Shown here piece by piece: positions 57,301 through 64,000 of a stretch of DNA of 64,000 bases. The DNA lies in assembly GCA_022494885.1 (NCBI GenBank), contig JAGVSM010004967.1, positions 124,001 through 188,000 of the forward strand. Reading direction: 5' to 3'. This stretch comes from Micrasema longulum (lineage: Eukaryota; Arthropoda; Insecta; Trichoptera; Brachycentridae). How positions within the stretch are numbered: position 1 is the stretch's first letter; each line of letters begins with the position of its first letter. A model generated the notes under the pieces. The model saw only the letters and a program-made list of their open reading frames with translations, searched no databases and had not been told where the DNA came from. Made by a program: the position numbers and the translations under genes.

Positions 57301-60300
57301 TACAATCTGCCCTCACTTTGTCAACAAGGGTAGCCCGGAAACAAGTTATTAAATAAACACACCAGACTCCCATTTTACACGATTTCATAATAACACGGTG
57401 CAAAAACAAACCAAACAAACCTACATAAGATAAAATAAATTTTTACATTCTTACGATACCCAAGTATTTCAAATTTTAGAGCCATTTTATTTAAGTCATA
57501 AAACCGTGTTAAAAAATAGAAAACAAATTGTAACAGCAGGATTCGAAACTCGAACCCCCTAATCCGGAGCCCGCAATGCAACCCGCGGGACCGCAACCCA
57601 TCTTAATGATGATCAAAAACATTACTTTAACAATGCGTAACAGTAAAACAATAATGCTCCCTGTGTATTTGTTTTTGGACTTTCTACACTCCTCGCATGT
57701 ACTTACTACTCAGTAGATGCAGAGAGGTATACGGAAGGCCCCGGATATCTCGAGTGACTAAAAGATGTCATACCAAATGTGCATAACGGATACGTCTATT
57801 GCCTGATAGTGAATAATCTTTGTTACCATTTTTAGAGTGATTTTAAAAAATACGATTTAGATATCTATAGTATAGCTATTAAATTTTATTTTGAATTGAT
57901 TTTTATATAAGAAAACCTATCCACCATTATTCTTATTTTAGTGTGTGTACTTTTTTACACATTATTGCATGGAATGTTTCCACCATGTAAAACTAGGATC
58001 GAGTGTACGTAATACAATATGTATGTAGTGTTGTATAGTGTAATGCCATGTCACAAAGTATTTTATTTTTTTATTTATAAATGTATTGCAAAAAAATAAT
58101 ATACATACTTAATAACAGGGAATCTATATAAAACCAATTCATGTAAAATGAAAACGAAGTGTTCTCTGTTTATGATAGTCTCCCTCTAACATGGCACAGC
58201 CTGTTCTAAAGCCCGTTTTATATTGGTCAGTAAATGGTACAAGATCTTGTGCAGAATTTGGTCACATAAATATTGTGTCTAAAAATACACAAATTGGAGG
58301 AAATCTGTGGTCAAATTCCATAAAACTAAAACACGTCCTATTTTTCAAACAATATTTGAGCCAATATCTGCGCGCGCATCCCACTATAATATTGTTAACT
58401 GTCATCTGTCAACTTCAATTTTCAAGGCCCATTAAATTATTTGTTGTTGCTTGTGTTATGTTTTTTATCCAATGCACAAATTGAGAAAAAACTAACAAAG
58501 AACAAATCAACGATTTATTTATGAAAAAACTTAATAAATAAGTAGAGAGATATAAGTACATAAAGTTTTTTTTGTATGTTTTTAAATTTTTATTATTTTT
58601 TATTGATATTAACCAAAATTTATTTAAAAGGGAATTGAAGAGATCACAAACAAAAAAGAATGCTTTATTTTTAGTTTTTTATTCGCAAGAAAAACAAATT
58701 ACTGGCAAAAGCATTAAATTGAATATACAAAGCCATTTTATACATTTTTTAAAATAGACATTACTACAAAAGCAAAGAGAAACACTGAGGAGATAATTAT
58801 ACCGTAGAATTCAATATCTACAAATTGTATGTTTTTCCAGTATCTATGTAAAATAAAATAAATCTGTGGTCAAATTCAGAAAAAGATAGAACGCGTATTT
58901 TTCGACCAATATTTGAGCCAATATCTGCGCACGCACCCAACAATACAAATGTTACGTCTATAGTCTGATGAAAAGTAAGAATATAATACGACTTTGCTAT
59001 TTTAAAACGCGGATCATTTCAAATTTTGCAATATGAAAAAAACATTAATAAAAATTAGATAATTATGCATTTTTTAAAGATACTTCTGATAAAAATTCAG
59101 TTATAAGTGGTATATAACTAAAATATAATTTATTTTTGACCGGCAGATTATGCCTCTTGAAATTTCGATTAAAAACTACATTGGTACTCAAATATAAAGA
59201 CAAAGCATTTTAATAAAATATACTAAAACAATGATTTTGAAGAAGAAAGTTATTAAAATATTTTTTTTCCATTTTTCTTAAATTATGCCTTTAATAATCG
59301 AAGAAAACAGTTAAAATAGTTGAAATCAAATCTTTTTTTTGGCATTGAGTTTTTTTTGTCATTTTTTAGGAAGAACATTTTAGGTACACTGCAGACTGTA
59401 AATATTTCAAAAGCTGCTAAGAGCAAATGTTCACAATCCATGTTGATTGGGTTGATTGTTGATCGCAAAAATAATAATATATTGTAAGTTGTCAGTAACG
59501 GCGTCGTCACTAAATAGCTCGATTTGCGAACGGTCAAATGTCAGACAGCAAATGGCGTCGAATACTACATACTGCGCATGCTTACGCGCAAGAAACTGCC
59601 CAATGTCAAACAGCTAATAAAATGGCCCAAGATTTGGTACAATAATTTTTGTTCAAAAAACTACGCAAGAACTTGCACAAGATCTTGTACCATTTTATGC
59701 CCAGTGTAAAACGGGCTTTAGATGGAGATTTTCTATCTTTAGAACATAAGTAGTCCTATACTAATAAAACAATAACATAAAAAGAAAAACTAAAACTACT
59801 TAATTATAAATGCCTAGCTAATCAAATGTAAGAAATTAAAAATCATTATTATACAAATATAAAGTATATATATGTGCCAAGAATACATGTTACTTAAACA
59901 TAAATAATATTGTAAAATATATAATAAAACAAATATAAAGCAATGAAATACATAAAAATATAAATAATATGTGTACCAAGTATAAAAAGTACTACGTTTT
60001 TTGATTTACATATATTTTTCAAAAAATCTCTCGCTACACTTTATATGTGTAGTTATTTTTATTTTAAAATTTGTTTTACATTTTGAGTCTTTTATATTTG
60101 GAAATAAATCATTAAGTATGGTGTCTTATGTCATGTAATGGCTAAGGTGCCTGCCTCACACACGGGGGTTTCGGATTTGATTTCCTATATCACAATGTGT
60201 AATTAAATAGCAAATGTAGTTTTGAAAAAAAAAATGTTTGTCAATATTTCAATTTTATTTCAGTGGCAGTTTTGACATATAAAAATTTAATTGTGTATTT

Positions 60301-63300
60301 TTATTTCCAGTGGTGTCAGTTACGATCTAGGAAAGAAAATCTGCTGAAACTTTTTGACAAAATGCGCAATTATCAGCTGGACCAACTTATGTTGAATCCT
60401 GATGCTCCAATTCCAGATAATGTTAGGTTAATTAAAGATGATGACATTGATAGGTAAGTTTTACATACTTGATTTGAACCATCCAAAATTTAATGAACCG
60501 TGATTCTTATTCGTTTTTATTTTTAATAACTTTTGATTTGTTAATTTTTAGACTTAAAGCTGTTCAAACAACGGAAGAGCTTAAAGATGTCCATGCACAT
60601 TTCTTGTTATATTATTCCCACGAAATCCCCCTCATGCAAGAAGCTTGGAAATTAAAAGAAAAAGAGAAGGCTAAAGAAAATCGCAGGTTTGTAAATATAC
60701 ATACACTCCCAATTTTACATTTACAGTTAAACCTCGTTTTAATGTTCCTCGATATTACGTTTTCCCGCTTTTCACACTGAAATATTTAGGGTAAATCTTT
60801 TTCCATATATTCTCATTAAAATATTCCCCCCAATTAACATTTATGTTTTTCATAACCCCGGTTTTACGTTGAATATTTTTTTAAACTCATTCGATCTTTC
60901 AAAAGACGAAAAGCCGCGTGTCGCCGCGTGAATAGAAAATAAAATCGAGGTAAATAAAAAAAATATATATAAATTATTCATTAATATAATAAATTCAAAG
61001 TAGGTGCAGTGTAATTTACCATTTTGTTTAAGTGTCTAATTTTGACATTTTACTAAATAGTGACTTGCAGTTGACGCATGTTTAGGAAGAATAAAGTCTT
61101 TACATCAATAAATAATGAAGCAGAAAGTTTAAAAAAATTGCAATAGTAATATTATTTGAAGTTATACACACATAATGTGAAAAGAAGATATTTAAGCAGT
61201 TATCATAAAAGTTTGAAACAGTTTTGCGGCGATGTAAATGACAGTTGAAATTCTGTGATGCCATACTAAAAAAAGTGACACCATATAAATAAAATTTCCC
61301 AATATTTAGGGAAAAAATCGTATTCATTTTATGCAAATAAAAAAAAATATTTTTGTGTTTTTTAAGGTTAAGTACCTAAATAAAATTATTTAAACATGTT
61401 TTTTTTTTAAATTAAATCATTGGTAAATATGAATAATCCCCAATTATGACAGTTGTTACAACTTTTCTGCAGTATATTTAGCATAGTCTAGTAAAATAAT
61501 TATATTTTTATGTAATTTCATTTTTTCCATACCTACTTTTTTCATTTCCTCACTTCACGAGTTTTCCTCAGTTTTAAACTTTTTTTTTGTTGCTCCCTTG
61601 AAAAACGTAAAAAGGGGGTTTCACTGTATTTGACTGTATGAATACAAAAAATGTGATAATATTTGTTAATGTAATAAAATAAGTTTTGAATTCCAAAAAT
61701 ATTTTTTTTTCAGGGCTCAGAGACGAATAGCGATGGAAAGAAAGGGTGAAGATGGCGATGATGATCCAGAAATAGTGGAAGAGCCAGAGGAGGAAGAGGA
61801 ACCGATTGAAGAAACCCCAAATGAAGGACTAAAACAGGTTGTGAGAGGTGGACCTTATTCCATGTGTCGGAGAGCTGGCCTGAGTTAGTAAAATTCTGCA
61901 TACACTTATCAAGATTTCATTTAATCTTTTGTTCCAACAATTGACTTCATTAAAAATGCATTTTTGCGCATCCAAGATCAAGCATGATCTCTGTTTGACT
62001 GGAGAATTTTATTTTCATATCAATAAATATATTATTACTTATACCAGCCAATGGCTGGTCACGAGCTTTATATGTATAGCATTTTATGATACTAATTATT
62101 TAAATGTATATGACACACCTTAAAAAAATACACAAAACTTTTTATGTGTTGTTTTCAAAAAATATTACCAAGTTCTCATTGAGAGTGAAAGCAATAGGTT
62201 CTTGTTTATAAACAAACTTTTTTAGAAACGCAATATTAGTTTATCTTCTAAGGGTGCAATGTGTATTTTTTATAACTATTTAATTAATACAATTGTGTAA
62301 CTTTTCTTCATAGCGGGCTTTGTGAAGAAGTTTGGTCTGTCTCCCGAGCAGTTTGCGGAGAACTTGAGGGACAACTACCAACGCCACGAGGTGGAGCAGG
62401 ATCCCAATGAGCCCATCGTAACAGCTGAACAGTTCGTGTCAGAGAAATTTCCCACTGCTGGAGACGTTCTGTACGCAGCCAAATTCATGGCGGCCATCCA
62501 ACTGGCGCGGGAACCGCTGCTGAGATCCAGCATAAGGGAAGTGTTCTATGAAAGATCCAAAATCTGTGTCATCCCAACAAAGAAGGGACTTAAGGAAATT
62601 GATGAAAACCACCCTTGCTATGTGTAAGTATAATCATCATCGTCATTCCCTTATCCGCACATAATGTTAGCTGGCAATCCTACAGTTTATGATCTAAAGA
62701 TGTTTAATGAGTTGCCATTGATCTAACGCATCATTTCATGGGATGGCGATTATTTTTGTTAAAAAGAAACATCCATGTAAGTAGCTGTCATCCGAAAGTC
62801 TGAATCAAAAACATTTTTTTTTAAATTATTATAATACATACATATTCACATAAAATAATCAGTTCTTTGGTTTTACAGAATGAAGTTCATTAAAAATAAA
62901 CCTGTACGTGATTTATCTAATGACCAATATCTTAAACTAGTAATAGCTGAAGAGGATAAACTTTTGACAATAAAATTGAGTGAAAATATTGAAGGAAATA
63001 CCTCATCTTCATATATGGAAGAAGTCAAACAACTGTTTCAGAAGGTAAATTTGAAACAATTATATTCCAAGTACCTGTATATTTCACAATTTTACAGTAA
63101 AACTGCATACAGAATGGCCCAACAAATAAAATTTGGCATCGTTTGTTAGTATTCATAGATATGTCCATAAGAGTTGTTGGTTTATCAAATGTTCGTTGGG
63201 AATGGTCCAATTTCTTTTATTTTACTGCTGCATTACCGATTGTAAGCTAACGCCAACGAAGCTTCATTGGCCTTCGCTAAGCCGTCCATTTAAAAACAAC

Positions 63301-63879
63301 AAGCATCAACGAATCCCTTTTTTTGGCTTTCGTTTGACTGGTCTGTATGCAGTTCAACTGGTTTCTTTATTCAATCAATGATTTTAATAATGTTATTCCA
63401 GGACGAGTTTGCAAAGAATGTTCAGGACTGGAACTCAATTAGGGCAGAGTGTGTTTCCTTAGCTCTTAACAGAATGGTTATACCCGATCTCAGGAAAGAA
63501 CTTCACGCTCAGTTGTTATCCGAATCTAGGGATTGTGTACTGAAAGCTTGCTGTAGGAAAATGTACAACTGGATTAAGGTAAATAAATACATATTTAAAT
63601 TTTTGCTTTTGTAATTTCATTAACTTTCGTTTAGTTTTATTTGGATATTGCTATGTTGTCTAGGTCGCTCCTTATTCTGTGGAATTCCCAGATGAAGATG
63701 ATGATGACTGGGATACTAGCAAAGGCCTTCGAATCCTGGGATTGGCGTATGTTCCCGACTTCTCACAGGCTGCGTTCTGTTGCGTGATAGATCCCGATAG
63801 CGAAGTTGTAGACCACTTGAGAATGCCCCACTTACTAAAAAGAAAGAATTCCTATAATCATAATGAAAAAGACTTAAAG
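51369..63879 (+). CDS. Spt6: Transcription elongation factor SPT6, exons 1-17 (5' half)
   Basis: Exons: 51369-51407, 51828-51909, 53650-53852, 54292-54411, 54988-55002, 55389-55552, 56370-56497, 56577-56698, 56792-56932, 57038-57223, 60311-60453, 60552-60686, 61714-61883, 62314-62623, 62879-63044, 63402-63578, 63664-63879. All phases agree, giving 839 codons; the gene runs past the window, as SPT6 is about 1,700-1,800 residues. SPT6 is a nuclear histone chaperone that travels with RNA polymerase II. Seen here: the acidic N-terminus ([13 protein letters not shown] onward, residues 1-290) with Lys-rich patches; [18 protein letters not shown], which fits the Spn1/Iws1-binding segment; [17 protein letters not shown]; and the Tex-like core with [35 protein letters not shown] and [20 protein letters not shown]. 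YqgF, S1 and tandem SH2 domains would lie at or beyond the right edge. Exon 5 is only 15 bases. Intron 2 holds a Penelope relic and intron 10 (3.1 kb) a nested transposon. Confidence 0.95.
51985..52690 (-). mobile_element. Penelope-like element relic with GIY-YIG endonuclease
   Basis: On the minus strand 52609-52362 reads [13 protein letters not shown], a frame slip, then [20 protein letters not shown] and [16 protein letters not shown], ending in [17 protein letters not shown] and a stop. This is the end of the GIY-YIG endonuclease domain that follows the RT in Penelope-like elements. The relic is flanked by inverted copies of a terminal repeat (52000-52080 and 52600-52680) containing CCAGTGACCGGTTT and its complement and CCACAAATTTGGAATA. 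The left one also carries CGAAGATGTCGCGAAAGTGG then GAAACC, a hammerhead-like arrangement. The RT is gone. It sits in SPT6 intron 2, antisense. Confidence 0.8.
52785..53010 (-). mobile_element. SINE family B, full length but diverged
   Basis: Minus-strand head near 53005-52930 (CCGTCTCATGGTGTATATAG, box B GGGTTTGATTCCCAG), body with CTGGAATCTAAAGCGATC and CCTTATGCACCATCAAGTGC. In SPT6 intron 2. Confidence 0.75.
53290..53410 (+). repeat. Family R fragment
   Basis: CAGGGAATCTATATAAAACT and CCTGGTTAGGATAGTCTCCA match 58110-58190 and 8645-8690. Only the first ~110 bases of the family are present. Confidence 0.6.
54070..54120 (+). repeat. Hammerhead-like motif in SPT6 intron 3
   Basis: GACGAA is followed by GGAACAG-TT-CTGTTTC, which pairs completely with one G-U, then GAAACCAGTC. 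It matches the motif at 13076, but the opening CT of the CUGANGA box is AA here, so activity is unlikely. Confidence 0.35.
54684..54810 (+). mobile_element. SINE family A, 3' degraded
   Basis: GGCGGCCACTGTGGTATAAT, box B GGGTTCAATTCCTGG and GCCCGGATGTTCTGTGCTG are recognisable; the tail is lost. It lies in SPT6 intron 4, same strand as the gene. Confidence 0.75.
55560..56340. other. SPT6 intron 6
   Basis: Most is unclassified. 55700-55970 is richer in G and C (CGCGCCACTTGCCCG, GGTTCGCGATCGCGG) and might be an old tRNA-like repeat, but no full SINE structure could be drawn. Confidence 0.3.
57520..57605 (-). repeat. tRNA-like SINE head in SPT6 intron 10
   Basis: The minus strand has GATGGGTTGCGGTCCCGCGG (box-A-like) and GGGGGTTCGAGTTTCGAATC (box-B-like). 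The rest of the element, toward lower coordinates, is unassigned and AT-rich. Confidence 0.45.
58090..60090 (+). repeat. Family R repeat split by a 1.5-kb TIR element
   Basis: 58090-58205 and 59722-60090 together match the family R copy at 8590-9440 in order (GGGAATCTATATAAAACC ... TCCTATACTAATAAAACAAT ... TCTCTCGCTACACTTTATAT). The intervening DNA is the element at 58206-59721. In SPT6 intron 10. Confidence 0.65.
58206..59721. mobile_element. 1.5-kb non-autonomous TIR transposon
   Basis: The left end CTAAAGCCCGTTTTATATTG and the right-end complement CTAAAGCCCGTTTTACACTG begin inverted repeats. These extend through AAATGGTACAAGATCTTGTG (about 50 bases). A TA duplication fits. Inside, 58300-58400 and 58860-58955 are direct copies (ATTTGAGCCAATATCTGCGC in both). 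No transposase is seen; the open frames are short. Confidence 0.75.
60125..60200 (+). repeat. tRNA-like SINE head, degenerate
   Basis: GTAATGGCTAAGGTGCCTGC and GGGTTTCGGATTTGATTTCC mimic box A and box B at SINE spacing. The body is not recognisable. At the 3' edge of SPT6 intron 10. Confidence 0.4.
60687..61713. other. SPT6 intron 12
   Basis: AT-rich, no transposon ends or domains recognised. Confidence 0.5.
62633..62670 (-). mobile_element. SINE family B tail scrap
   Basis: ATCATCATCGTCATTCCCTT and ATCCGCACATAATG match the tail end of family B. Immediately after exon 14 of SPT6. Confidence 0.5.
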
Positions 63880-64000
63880 GTACATTTATATTGTCAATTT
63901 AATCAGTATTTTTTTTTTACATGACTGAACGTGTATTGCTATTTAATTTTTCTTTTATTATTAATTTAACTATTAATTTTAAATTGTTAAAATTGTTAGT

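Noticed and set aside
1..64000. CRISPR array, operon structures, phage or other bacterial systems
   Set aside because: Intron-exon genes, SINEs and LINEs show this is an animal nuclear genome; no regularly spaced repeats of CRISPR type are present.

Overview
The window is AT-rich nuclear DNA from an insect, most likely a moth or butterfly (Lepidoptera). The evidence is the genes present: a divergent seven-helix odorant receptor (OR), a ZAD C2H2 zinc-finger gene, a secreted neutral lipase and the first half of SPT6, all with short exons and GT-AG introns. The transposon load also fits: tRNA-derived SINEs, non-LTR elements with AAATAAAT-type tails, mariner, hAT and piggyBac relics, and a Penelope-like relic. 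The species cannot be named from sequence alone.

Layout. 1-16080 holds no convincing gene. It is a graveyard of nested repeats, including a non-LTR reverse-transcriptase tail split by a MITE that is itself split by two more repeats (4320-7015). There is one unexplained splice-acceptor-led ORF at 14639-14833. 16081-26690 (+) is a complete 8-exon odorant receptor, 414 codons plus stop, with introns packed with SINEs, MITEs, a mariner relic and a non-LTR fragment. 29587-33183 (-) is a ZAD plus nine-finger C2H2 gene whose last codons and stop appear to come from a MITE. 33200-45500 is intergenic and repeat-rich, with a piggyBac-like relic near 39.2-39.6 kb. 45526-48212 (-) is a complete 5-exon pancreatic-lipase-family gene with an intact Ser-Asp-His triad. 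51369-63879 (+) is SPT6 exons 1-17, running off the right edge. Its intron 2 contains a Penelope-like GIY-YIG relic.

The four genes are functionally unrelated (smell, transcription regulation, lipid digestion, transcription elongation) and show no operon-like or cluster logic. I found no bacterial features, CRISPR array or clearly new biological system. The most interesting material is the layered transposon history: nested insertions that can be ordered in time, a MITE providing a protein C-terminus, and a set of hammerhead-ribozyme-like motifs resembling those of Penelope-type elements. All exon boundaries were worked out by hand from reading frame, phase and GT-AG sites, without transcripts or database searches.
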